A stretch of DNA of 46,293 nt. It comes from Candidatus Moranbacteria bacterium RIFOXYA12_FULL_35_19. Its GTDB lineage: Bacteria > Patescibacteriota > Minisyncoccia > Moranbacterales > UBA2206. Each line of letters opens with the position of its first letter. Within the stretch, counting starts at the first letter, position 1. The DNA lies in assembly GCA_001784805.1 (NCBI GenBank), contig MFSE01000025.1, positions 1-46,293 of the forward strand. The letters run 5' to 3'. A program made the translations under genes and the position numbers. The notes under the pieces were generated by a model. The model was not told the origin of the DNA, did no database searches, and worked only from the letters and a program-made list of their open reading frames with translations. Below are positions 31,377 through 38,594 of this stretch, in pieces.

Positions 31377-32828
31377 ATGGCGAAAGACGATGTCGCAGTT
31401 CGATTCAACAAAGTTTCTTTTGAATACAGCCACAAAAAACCCATCCTTGATGAGGCTTCTTTTTCTATTAGACAAGGGGCAAAAATCACTCTGATGGGAC
31501 AAAATGGCGCTGGAAAATCAACTATTTTGAATTTGATCACAGGATCTTTGAAAGAAGAAGATGGATCGATCTATATCAATCCTAATCTCAAAATTGCTTA
31601 TGCCAAACAAGTCATTCCCAAAGAACAAATGACGCTCACTGTCAAAGAATTTTTTGCTAAATGTTTTGATAAGCAACTATATAACCTTGACCCAAAAATT
31701 GACAAAGTGCTAGACCTTGTAAATTTGAAAGCCCCACATGACAAGATAATCAAATCCTTTTCCGGCGGACAACAAGCTCGACTACTTCTAGCTTCCGCTT
31801 TGATTCAAGATCCAGATCTTTTGATTCTGGACGAACCAACGAATAATTTAGATCATTCTGGCATTTCTCATCTCACGCAATTTTTGATGAATTATGAAAA
31901 AACTTGCATCGTGATTTCTCATGACGCTGATTTTTTGAATTCTTTTACTGACGGCGTGCTCTATCTCGACATTTTCACGCACAAAGTTGAACAATATCTC
32001 GGCGACTACTATGTGGTGGTGGCAGAAATTGCTGATCGAATTGAAAAAGAAAAAATGAAAAACGCCCAATATGAAAAAGAAATCATTGCCAACAAAGAAA
32101 AAGCCAACTTTTTTGCCAACAAGGGTGGAAAGATGCGACTCGTCGCCAGAAAGATGCGCGACAAAGCGCAGGAGATGAAGGAAGCCAAAGTGGATGTCCG
32201 ACGCGAAGACAAAGCTATTCGTGATTTTGAAATTCCTGTCCAAAATGGACTCATCGGAGAAATATTAAACATCACTTCACTCACGGTAATGAAAAATCAC
32301 GAACCGGAAATAAAGAAAGTCGGAATTTCTCTCAAGAAAAAAACTCATCTACTTCTCGCCGGACCAAATGGCATTGGCAAAAGTACACTATTGGAATCAC
32401 TCGCTTCCGGTCACGCCAAGGGCGCGAAAATTACCGAAGGTATTCGCGTCGGATATTACCGCCAAGATTTTTCCACGCTCAATTTTGAAGACACAGTCTA
32501 TGACTCACTCTCTTTCGTTATGAAAAATAATGACGAAGAAAAATTGCGCTCGGTCGCCTCTGGATTTTTGATTGATAAAAATATAATCGGCGCTAAAATC
32601 GGTTCACTTTCTGAAGGACAAAAAGGTCTCGTGGCTTTTGCCCGTCTCACTCTTGAAGAACCAGGACTCTTGATCCTAGACGAACCAACCAATCACATCA
32701 ACTTTCGCCATCTACCCATCATCGCCAAAGCCCTCGATTCCTATGAAGGCGCCATGATTCTCGTGAGTCACGTCCCAGAGTTCGTTTCGCAAATTAGGAT
32801 TGATGAAGTGCTAGATTTGGAAAAATAA
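31377..32828 (+). CDS. ABC-F family ATPase
   Basis: A 483-aa protein with two ABC cassettes and no TM segments. Cassette 1 has Walker A GQNGAGKST, signature SFSGGQQARLLLA and Walker B LLILDEPTNNLDH. Cassette 2 has Walker A GPNGIGKST, signature SLSEGQKGLVAFA and Walker B LLILDEPTNHINF. The linker (about 215-270) is rich in Lys and Glu. ABC-F proteins act on the ribosome in translation control or antibiotic protection; which subtype is unclear. A TAGAAT -10 box lies about 45 bases upstream. There is no Shine-Dalgarno. Confidence 0.93.
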   Translation: MAKDDVAVRFNKVSFEYSHKKPILDEASFSIRQGAKITLMGQNGAGKSTILNLITGSLKEEDGSIYINPNLKIAYAKQVIPKEQMTLTVKEFFAKCFDKQLYNLDPKIDKVLDLVNLKAPHDKIIKSFSGGQQARLLLASALIQDPDLLILDEPTNNLDHSGISHLTQFLMNYEKTCIVISHDADFLNSFTDGVLYLDIFTHKVEQYLGDYYVVVAEIADRIEKEKMKNAQYEKEIIANKEKANFFANKGGKMRLVARKMRDKAQEMKEAKVDVRREDKAIRDFEIPVQNGLIGEILNITSLTVMKNHEPEIKKVGISLKKKTHLLLAGPNGIGKSTLLESLASGHAKGAKITEGIRVGYYRQDFSTLNFEDTVYDSLSFVMKNNDEEKLRSVASGFLIDKNIIGAKIGSLSEGQKGLVAFARLTLEEPGLLILDEPTNHINFRHLPIIAKALDSYEGAMILVSHVPEFVSQIRIDEVLDLEK

Positions 32829-32866
32829 AATGACCTGTTCTTAATAAGCAACAGGTCATATTTTTT
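32825..32866. terminator. bidirectional terminator
   Basis: ATGACCTGTT (32829-32838) and AACAGGTCAT (32849-32858) flanked by A and T runs. It serves the ABC-F gene on the plus strand and the convergent nucleotidyltransferase gene on the minus strand. Confidence 0.9.
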
Positions 32867-32871
32867 GTGAC

Positions 32872-33690
32872 TTATTTAGCCACTAAAATATTCGTCAATC
32901 TAATGAACTCCAAGACATTAGGAATAATAACTTCGGTCTCTTTTAGTGTATTGAGATACTCCGCCTCATCAGAGCATTTCAACTGTTGAAGTATTTTTTT
33001 AGTGTAACTCGCATCTGTCATAACTGCTTCTCTGAAAAATTTCAAAGATTCCGAGCCATTAAAATGCTCCGAATAAAGTTCCACGATTCTTCGCTTGGAG
33101 TCGTCAAAAGAAATATCCACTCCCCGCCAACGAATAATCTTTCTGGCTATGTAAACAGGGGCCTCTAAAATCTTCTGAAGAAAATGAAATCGTTGCTCGG
33201 AACTCGCTTCAGGATACTTAATCCAACGCTTGGTCAGTTTGTTGAGTTTCAGGCGGACATAATTTTGCAGTTCTTGCCCCATATCCAAGTCAAACGAAAG
33301 CATTGGAATGGGATTTGTTTTGATGCATCCGCCATTTCTGGCAGACCAATCCAAATGCATACCGAATGACATTTCCACTGTCGACGTGTGAGCCACCCGA
33401 ATGTCCACGGGAATAAATTCTACTGGGACATAAAGCTGTTTAGCAAAACGATTCAATTCTTGAAGCAAACCAATAATTTTCAGAATGTTCTGACCACTAT
33501 GGACTACCAAGCAGTCAACATCACTCCTTACATTATGGTCGCCTCGGATAACTGAACCGCAAATTACGCCACCGATTATTTCATCGCATTTTTCCAACTC
33601 TGAAATTATCAGGCTTCGGACAATGCTAAAATCTTCCAGTTTCGGAATCTGCCCGTTTGCAATTTCTTTCCAAGAAAATACTTTGCCCAT
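32872..33690 (-). CDS. nucleotidyltransferase-domain protein
   Basis: A 272-aa protein with the polymerase-beta-like nucleotidyltransferase core GGVICGSVIRGDHNVRSDVDCLVV (GS-x5-10-D-x-D) and a helical C-terminal half, as in minimal or kanamycin-type nucleotidyltransferases. The substrate is unknown. I chose the ATG at 33690 because AAGGAGGTGATT, a 12-base match to the 16S anti-Shine-Dalgarno, lies just upstream. The gene is monocistronic. Confidence 0.82.
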   Translation of the reverse strand: MGKVFSWKEIANGQIPKLEDFSIVRSLIISELEKCDEIIGGVICGSVIRGDHNVRSDVDCLVVHSGQNILKIIGLLQELNRFAKQLYVPVEFIPVDIRVAHTSTVEMSFGMHLDWSARNGGCIKTNPIPMLSFDLDMGQELQNYVRLKLNKLTKRWIKYPEASSEQRFHFLQKILEAPVYIARKIIRWRGVDISFDDSKRRIVELYSEHFNGSESLKFFREAVMTDASYTKKILQQLKCSDEAEYLNTLKETEVIIPNVLEFIRLTNILVAK

Positions 33691-33792
33691 TCCAATCACC
33701 TCCTTCCTTAATTTAATTTTTAAGGTTTGAAAACTGTTATTTTCATTATTTATTGAATAAAGCATCCTAGCATAAAACATTAAAAAAAGTCA

Positions 33793-33828
33793 AAAAAAGA
33801 TGCACCTCATAAGTCACATCTTTTTTTA
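33793..33828 (-). terminator. terminator of the DEAD-box gene
   Basis: On the minus strand AAAAAAAGATG...CATCTTTTTTT forms an A/U-rich hairpin that begins at the helicase stop codon. Confidence 0.7.
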
Positions 33829-35028
33829 TTCCACAAAAGTCAGCGCGTTGCCTTTTTTGTCGGCTCGACCGGTGCGACCGATGCGGTGGATATAATCTTC
33901 ATAGGTAGCAGGCAGATCAAAGTTGATGACATGACTCACATTGGGAATGTCGAGTCCGCGAGCAGCCACATCCGTGGCCACCAAAATTTCCACCACATTT
34001 TCTTTGAACATTTTGAGCGCGCGTTGTCTTTTGCCTTGAGTTTTGTTACCATGAATAGCTTCCGTTTTGAAACCTCTTTGCAATAATTTTTTCGACAAGT
34101 TATCCGCGCCATGCTTGGTGCGAGTAAAAATCAAAACTTTTTCAAATTCAGTTTTGATGAGCAAATCGTGAAGCACTTCGATTTTATCCTGACTAACCGC
34201 TACGCGAATGATGTTTTGTTCAATTTGAGAAGCTGTTTCTCTAGATTTGATGAAAATGCGCGTTGGATTATATAGAAAAGTTTTGGTCAGATTTTCAATT
34301 TCTTTTCCAAAAGTAGCGGAAAAAAGCATCGCCTGTTTTTTTCTAGGCATCAAGGATAACAACAATTTCACATCATTGATAAAGCCCATATCCAACATTC
34401 GATCCGCTTCATCTAAAACGATATTGCCAAATTTTGACAAATCCAAAATTTTTCGAGAAATTAAATCCTTCAATCTTCCCGGTGTTCCCACCACTAAATT
34501 ATGACGCAAACGCAATTCTTTGATTTGTCGACGAATATCCGCTCCACCCACCACTGCCACAGAAAAAATATTTAGTCTTCTCGCCAAGGCAACGAATTCT
34601 TCTTGAATTTGCATCGCCAATTCCCGAGTTGGCACAACTACCAACACCTTTTCTTGAGGATTGATTAATATCTTATTCAGCATTGGAATCAAATAGGCGG
34701 CAGTTTTTCCGGTACCCGTATTGGCCAAGCCAATCAAATCTTGCCCTGCCAAAATAGCCGGGATAGCTTGATCTTGAATCGGCGTCGGTACAGCAAAACC
34801 ACGATTAGCAATAGAACGCTTGAGCACATCGTGAATAGCTAAATCGCAAAAAGCACATTGAGGTTTGAAAACATCCTCCGCTTTTATCGTTTCGGCTTTG
34901 CAAATGAAACGATTGACATTTATCGCGCTAGAAGAAAAATTTCTTTTTCCAAAACGAGAATTGCTTCGATTTCCTCTTTTTCCAAAACTGCTGGCGCGAG
35001 AGCTTCGTGCATTGTTTCTGTTATACAT
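33826..35028 (-). CDS. DEAD-box RNA helicase
   Basis: A 400-aa helicase. A basic, Ser/Arg/Asn-rich N-terminal extension (1-45) precedes the Q motif region FAVPTPIQDQAIP, motif I ANTGTGKT, VPTRELAMQ, motif II VLDEADRMLDMG, motif III SAT, and motifs IV-VI ending in HRIGRTGRADKKGNALTF. It stops soon after motif VI and lacks the C-terminal extension of cold-shock helicases. It unwinds structured RNA. A strong promoter and a 13-bp hairpin in the leader suggest temperature- or autoregulation. Confidence 0.95.
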   Translation of the reverse strand: MYNRNNARSSRASSFGKRGNRSNSRFGKRNFSSSAINVNRFICKAETIKAEDVFKPQCAFCDLAIHDVLKRSIANRGFAVPTPIQDQAIPAILAGQDLIGLANTGTGKTAAYLIPMLNKILINPQEKVLVVVPTRELAMQIQEEFVALARRLNIFSVAVVGGADIRRQIKELRLRHNLVVGTPGRLKDLISRKILDLSKFGNIVLDEADRMLDMGFINDVKLLLSLMPRKKQAMLFSATFGKEIENLTKTFLYNPTRIFIKSRETASQIEQNIIRVAVSQDKIEVLHDLLIKTEFEKVLIFTRTKHGADNLSKKLLQRGFKTEAIHGNKTQGKRQRALKMFKENVVEILVATDVAARGLDIPNVSHVINFDLPATYEDYIHRIGRTGRADKKGNALTFVE

Positions 35029-35033
35029 TGTCG

Positions 35034-35067
35034 TCTAAACATAAAAATTAATTATTTTATGTTTAGA
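35034..35067 (-). promoter_or_regulatory. leader hairpin of the DEAD-box gene
   Basis: TCTAAACATAAAA (35034-35046) pairs perfectly with TTTTATGTTTAGA (35055-35067) around an 8-base loop. Its base is 5 bases from the start codon. An AT-rich hairpin in this place could open with temperature or be a helicase target. This is inferred. Confidence 0.65.
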
Positions 35068-35100
35068 TACTCGTGTGAAGATGTATTAACATAAAAAGTA

Positions 35101-35129
35101 AGTATACCCCTTATTTTTTGTTTTGTCAA
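35101..35129 (-). promoter_or_regulatory. promoter of the DEAD-box gene
   Basis: On the minus strand TTGACA (35124-35129), a 17-bp spacer and TATACT (35101-35106). The -35 and -10 hexamers and spacing are identical to those of the cspA promoter at 38200-38228. Confidence 0.88.
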
Positions 35130-35160
35130 CCTTGTGAAAATATCCCAGCTTTTTTGAATT

Positions 35161-36159
35161 TTATTTTTTCACTGACAATAATGTCGTGACAAGCGCTGTC
35201 ATTTGGTTCATCTTTTTTGGATTACTTTCTGCAATTAAAAGCGTGAGGGCGGTAAGCGCGCTTGGGTTGATATTTTTTGCGCCTTGTATTTTTATTTTTC
35301 GCAAAAACCACACAAAAGCAAAAGCGCCAGAGCGTTTGTTGCCGTCGTCGAATGGGTGATTCTTTACCATAAAATACAAAAGATGCGCCGCCTTTTCTTC
35401 AGCGGTAGGATATAAATTCTTGCCACCAAATGATTGCATTACATTTCCCACTATTCCCTCAATACTTCCTGCTCTTTTTTCTCGCGCAAAAAGATCAGAG
35501 GCTTCACCTTTTTTCATAAGCTCATTTCGAAGATCGCAAATTGCCTCTACTAGCTCTTCGCCTGACAACTTGATTGCTTTTTTGGATGTGCCAATTGTGC
35601 GCAAAGATTCTTTGTCATAAGCATCTAAGGCCACCCAAGTACTGGCGAATTCTTTGATAAGTTCCAAAACTAGTTTTGGATCAAGCGCGACATGTTCTGG
35701 CAAAAGATTTTGGATACTAGATACTGTCTGTATAAAAGCCTCATAATTTTTGACAATTTGTTTTTTGTTGATGGTGTAGCCTTTAATCAAATATTCTTTC
35801 AAAACTTTATTCGCCCATTTTCTAAATTCGATAGCTTTAAAAGAATTTGTCCGATATCCCACAGACAAAATCATATCGAGAGAATAAAATTCAACTTTTT
35901 TTGTTTGAGTTTTACCCTTAATTGCTCCATGCTTAGTGGTCTGTGCAAAATTTGCACATACCACTTTTTTATCAAGCTCTTTGTCTGTTAAAATTTTCTT
36001 AATGTGCTTCGTTACTACTGTTCTATCAATCCCAAAAATGTCAGCAATCTGTTTTTGCGAAGCCCAAATATTTTCATGCTTAAAATCGCCCCGCAATTCG
36101 ATGGCACCATCTTTAGCTTGATAAATAATTATCTCCTTTTGTTCTTTTTTGTTTCTCAT
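35161..36159 (-). CDS. RhuM N-terminal domain fused to Fic/Doc domain
   Basis: A 332-aa protein. Residues about 10-150 match the RhuM family (IWASQKQIADIFGIDRTVVTKHIKKIL, FYSLDMILSVGYRTNSFKAIEFRKWANKVLKEYLIKGY), which looks DNA-binding. Residues about 230-320 form a Fic/Doc domain with HPFDDGNKRSG at 268-278; lysine in GNKR is the Doc-type variant linked to kinase rather than AMP transfer. No inhibitory antitoxin gene is adjacent. I chose the ATG at 36159 rather than a TTG at 36198. RhuM-Fic fusions are known in bacteria, but their role is not. Confidence 0.87.
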   Translation of the reverse strand: MRNKKEQKEIIIYQAKDGAIELRGDFKHENIWASQKQIADIFGIDRTVVTKHIKKILTDKELDKKVVCANFAQTTKHGAIKGKTQTKKVEFYSLDMILSVGYRTNSFKAIEFRKWANKVLKEYLIKGYTINKKQIVKNYEAFIQTVSSIQNLLPEHVALDPKLVLELIKEFASTWVALDAYDKESLRTIGTSKKAIKLSGEELVEAICDLRNELMKKGEASDLFAREKRAGSIEGIVGNVMQSFGGKNLYPTAEEKAAHLLYFMVKNHPFDDGNKRSGAFAFVWFLRKIKIQGAKNINPSALTALTLLIAESNPKKMNQMTALVTTLLSVKK

Positions 36160-36199
36160 AACTTTTTTTATTTTACCCCTTTTGCCTTGAAAAATCAAA

Positions 36200-36237
36200 A
36201 AAAACCGCTTGGCTTATGCAAACCAAGCGGTCTTTGT
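36200..36237 (-). terminator. terminator of the secreted protein gene
   Basis: ACCGCTTGG-CTTATGCAAA-CCAAGCGGT. On the minus strand it is followed by T8, 22 bases behind the 156-aa gene. Confidence 0.88.
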
Positions 36238-36258
36238 TATTTTTCGCCTCGAATTTAC

Positions 36259-36729
36259 TTACTCAAGGCATTTTCCTAACCCCGCCTTTTCAAAAAAATT
36301 AGCGGGCGGTTCTGAAAGTGGAAGCTTCATGTTGTGAGCTTCCAGAATTTTTTTCAACTCGACGCGGAGACTCTCGAAAGTCTCTAGCACATCCGCGCCT
36401 AATTTTTTGTCCCGTAATCCCTCCACTCGAGCCAATAAATTAATTCCGACATAGAGAAAATACTGTCCCTCTAAGTCGAATGATCCATTCCAATTCTTGT
36501 CAGACATCGCGAAAAACTCCCGCGCGATATCCGACAATATTTCATCATCGGAATTTTCCAAGGCTAAACTAATAACCTCTTCATATTCCGAAAAAACCTC
36601 CTCGCAGTAGTAAAGAGCTTGAAGCTCCTCCGCCTTTTCTAAAAATAAGGAGGAGGGTTTGGAAACTCCCGCCAAAGCAGTTCCACTCAAAATAAAAAAA
36701 ACAACCACCAAAATTTTTAATCTTTTCAT
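36259..36729 (-). CDS. secreted hypothetical protein
   Basis: A 156-aa protein with a signal peptide (MKRLKILVVVFFILSGTALA) and a helical, acidic mature part with LYYCEEVFSEYEEVISLALENSDDEIL and a second Cys near the C-terminus (GLGKCLE), perhaps forming a disulfide. AGGAG lies about 8 bases before the ATG at 36729, which decides this start over an upstream GTG. No family is recognised. Confidence 0.72.
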   Translation of the reverse strand: MKRLKILVVVFFILSGTALAGVSKPSSLFLEKAEELQALYYCEEVFSEYEEVISLALENSDDEILSDIAREFFAMSDKNWNGSFDLEGQYFLYVGINLLARVEGLRDKKLGADVLETFESLRVELKKILEAHNMKLPLSEPPANFFEKAGLGKCLE

Positions 36730-36857
36730 TGCTCGCTCCTTTTTTTGTTTTTTTAAGTTATTTTCTTTCGCCACTTAAATCAAGAAAAAAATTCCATATT
36801 CAAGATGCAAAGGAAAAATATTAAGTTTTTAAGGAGCTACCTCCTAATAACAGCGAA

Positions 36858-36885
36858 TGATAACACATCCACAGTTTTTGTCAAT
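36858..36885 (-). promoter_or_regulatory. promoter of the secreted protein gene
   Basis: On the minus strand TTGACA (36880-36885), a 16-bp spacer and TATCAT (36858-36863). The leader of about 120 nt includes a small hairpin AGGAGGTAGCTCCT. Confidence 0.7.
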
Positions 36886-36943
36886 ATATATCCATTTTTG
36901 AATTGTGGATAATTTTGTTTAACAATGCTAGGATGAAATTATT

Positions 36944-38203
36944 ATGCCTGACTTAAAAGAAGAAAAATTTGATGTTGTGATTATTGGAGGTGGAGCCAGT
37001 GGAATGATGGCGGGAATTTTGGCAAGCGTTGGCGGGGCGAAAGTGGCGATTCTCGAAAAAAATTCAACACTAGGAAAAAAGTTGCTTTTGACTGGTAACG
37101 GGCGGTGCAACCTCACGCAGGCTAATTTTTCCAATCGAGAGTTTGTGGAAAAAATTGGCAAAAATGGCAAATTTCTTTTTTCGGGACTCTCCGTTTTTGG
37201 TCCGCGTGAGACTCAATATTTTTTTGCAAGACTTGGGCTCAAACTCAAAACCGAAACAGATGGCCGAGTTTTCCCCCAGAGCGACAAAGCTCAAGATGTG
37301 CTAAATGTTTTAAAAAAAAGTTTGAAAAAAAATGGCGTGACAGTGAAACTCAATCAAAATGTTTTAGATTTTGAAATAAAAGATGCAAAAATAGTCTGTG
37401 TCAAAACAGCTGACCAAAAAATTTATGCTAAGAATTTTATTCTCTCTACTGGCGGAAAATCTTTTCCAATTACGGGTTCAACTGGCGATGGCTACAACTG
37501 GCTAAAAAAAATGGGACATACTCTTGTTTTGCCAGCACCTGCGCTTACGCCGATAAAAATAAAAGAAAGCTGGGTCAAAAAATTATCCGGAATAAGTCTT
37601 CCAAATGTTGAAATAAAAATATTACAAAATAATAAGAAAATAACTACCGCATGCGGAGAAATTATTTTCACGCATTTTGGCCTTTCTGGACCAGCTATTA
37701 TCAACATCAGTAAATATGTTAGTCGAAATCTTTCTCAAGGTGAAATTTTCTTGGAACTTAACCTCTTCCCTACTCTCACACAAAATGCACTAGAAGAAAA
37801 ATTGAAAATAGATTTTGAAGAATATAAGAAAAAAGATTTGAAAAATTATCTGGCTGAATATTTTTCGCAAAAATTAGCCCTCACAATTTTAGAGCTTTCA
37901 AAACTTGAAACCGACCGAAAAATTTATTCTCTCGGCAAAACTCATCGCAATAATTTAGCCAAACTTCTCAAAAACATTCGTTTGAGCGTCGATTCCCTTT
38001 TGGATTTTGAATTCGCTATGATAACTTCCGGCGGAGTGAGTTTGAAAGAAGTAGAGAACAAAACTATGCGCTCTAAAATTATTTCTAATTTATATCTGGC
38101 TGGCGAAATCTTGGATCTCGACGGTCCCACCGGCGGATACAACCTCCAAATCACTTGGACTACGGGATATGTCGCTGGAAAGTCTAGCGCCCAAAGCCAT
38201 TGA
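36944..38203 (+). CDS. BaiN/HI0933-like FAD-dependent oxidoreductase
   Basis: A 419-aa flavoprotein. The FAD-binding Rossmann motif VVIIGGGASGMMAGILA (10-26) is followed by LEKNSTLGKKLLLTGNGRCNLTQ, DGRVFPQSDKAQDV and the C-terminal GGVSLKEVENKTMRSKI and DGPTGGYNLQITWTTGYVAG, all typical of this family. The substrate is unknown. The last codons overlap the -35 box of the cspA promoter. Confidence 0.93.
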   Translation: MPDLKEEKFDVVIIGGGASGMMAGILASVGGAKVAILEKNSTLGKKLLLTGNGRCNLTQANFSNREFVEKIGKNGKFLFSGLSVFGPRETQYFFARLGLKLKTETDGRVFPQSDKAQDVLNVLKKSLKKNGVTVKLNQNVLDFEIKDAKIVCVKTADQKIYAKNFILSTGGKSFPITGSTGDGYNWLKKMGHTLVLPAPALTPIKIKESWVKKLSGISLPNVEIKILQNNKKITTACGEIIFTHFGLSGPAIINISKYVSRNLSQGEIFLELNLFPTLTQNALEEKLKIDFEEYKKKDLKNYLAEYFSQKLALTILELSKLETDRKIYSLGKTHRNNLAKLLKNIRLSVDSLLDFEFAMITSGGVSLKEVENKTMRSKIISNLYLAGEILDLDGPTGGYNLQITWTTGYVAGKSSAQSH

Positions 38204-38228
38204 CAAAATTGAAAAATAGGCGTATACT
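38200..38228 (+). promoter_or_regulatory. cspA promoter
   Basis: TTGACA (38200-38205), a 17-bp spacer and TATACT (38223-38228). The TGA stop of the oxidoreductase gene is part of the -35 box. A leader of about 85 nt follows, as is usual for cold-shock genes. Confidence 0.88.
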
Positions 38229-38320
38229 AGTTTACAAGTCCCAATAAGCCTGCAGTGAGAAGATTAGTCGAACTTTTTTGCAAGCTTTAATGGTACGATT
38301 TAAATCATTATTTATCAAAA

Positions 38321-38521
38321 ATGAAACAAGGAACAATCAAGAAATTGACTGACCGTGGATTCGGATTCATTTCCGTTGAAGGAAGTGATAAGGATCTTTT
38401 CTTTCATTCAAAAGAACTTCAAGGTGTGAGCTTTGAGGATCTGCGAGAGGGAGACAAAGTTGAGTTCGAAGTAAGCGAAAGCCCAAAAGGACCATGCGCT
38501 GTCAATGTATCAAAAATCTAA
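38321..38521 (+). CDS. cspA: cold shock protein
   Basis: A 66-aa OB-fold single-stranded nucleic acid-binding protein: MKQGTIKKLTDRGFGFISVEG with RNP1, DLFFHSKEL with RNP2, and REGDKVEFEVSESPKGPCAVNV. The length is normal. It probably acts as an RNA chaperone. It has its own strong promoter, a leader of about 85 nt and a terminator 20 bases after the stop. Confidence 0.95.
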   Translation: MKQGTIKKLTDRGFGFISVEGSDKDLFFHSKELQGVSFEDLREGDKVEFEVSESPKGPCAVNVSKI

Positions 38522-38540
38522 ATACTTTCAGTATATTAGA

Positions 38541-38575
38541 AAAAAACCGTCCCGATTCATCGGGACGGTTTTTAT
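38541..38575 (+). terminator. terminator of cspA
   Basis: AAAAACCGTCCCGA-TTCA-TCGGGACGGTTTTT, a perfect 8-bp GC-rich core with A and T runs. Confidence 0.93.
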
Positions 38576-38578
38576 TTG

Positions 38579-38587
38579 TGCTATAAT
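38579..38587 (+). promoter_or_regulatory. extended -10 promoter giving a leaderless P-ATPase mRNA
   Basis: TGCTATAAT is a TGn-extended -10 box that ends 7 bases before the ATG at 38595. Transcription would start on or next to the start codon. No convincing -35 box is visible within the cspA terminator. Confidence 0.65.
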
Positions 38588-38594
38588 TAAACTT

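Noticed and set aside
36198-36774. Longer start codons for the RhuM-Fic and secreted-protein genes (TTG, GTG)
   Set aside because: Downstream ATG codons match the domain starts, and in the secreted protein a ribosome site and signal peptide fix the start.
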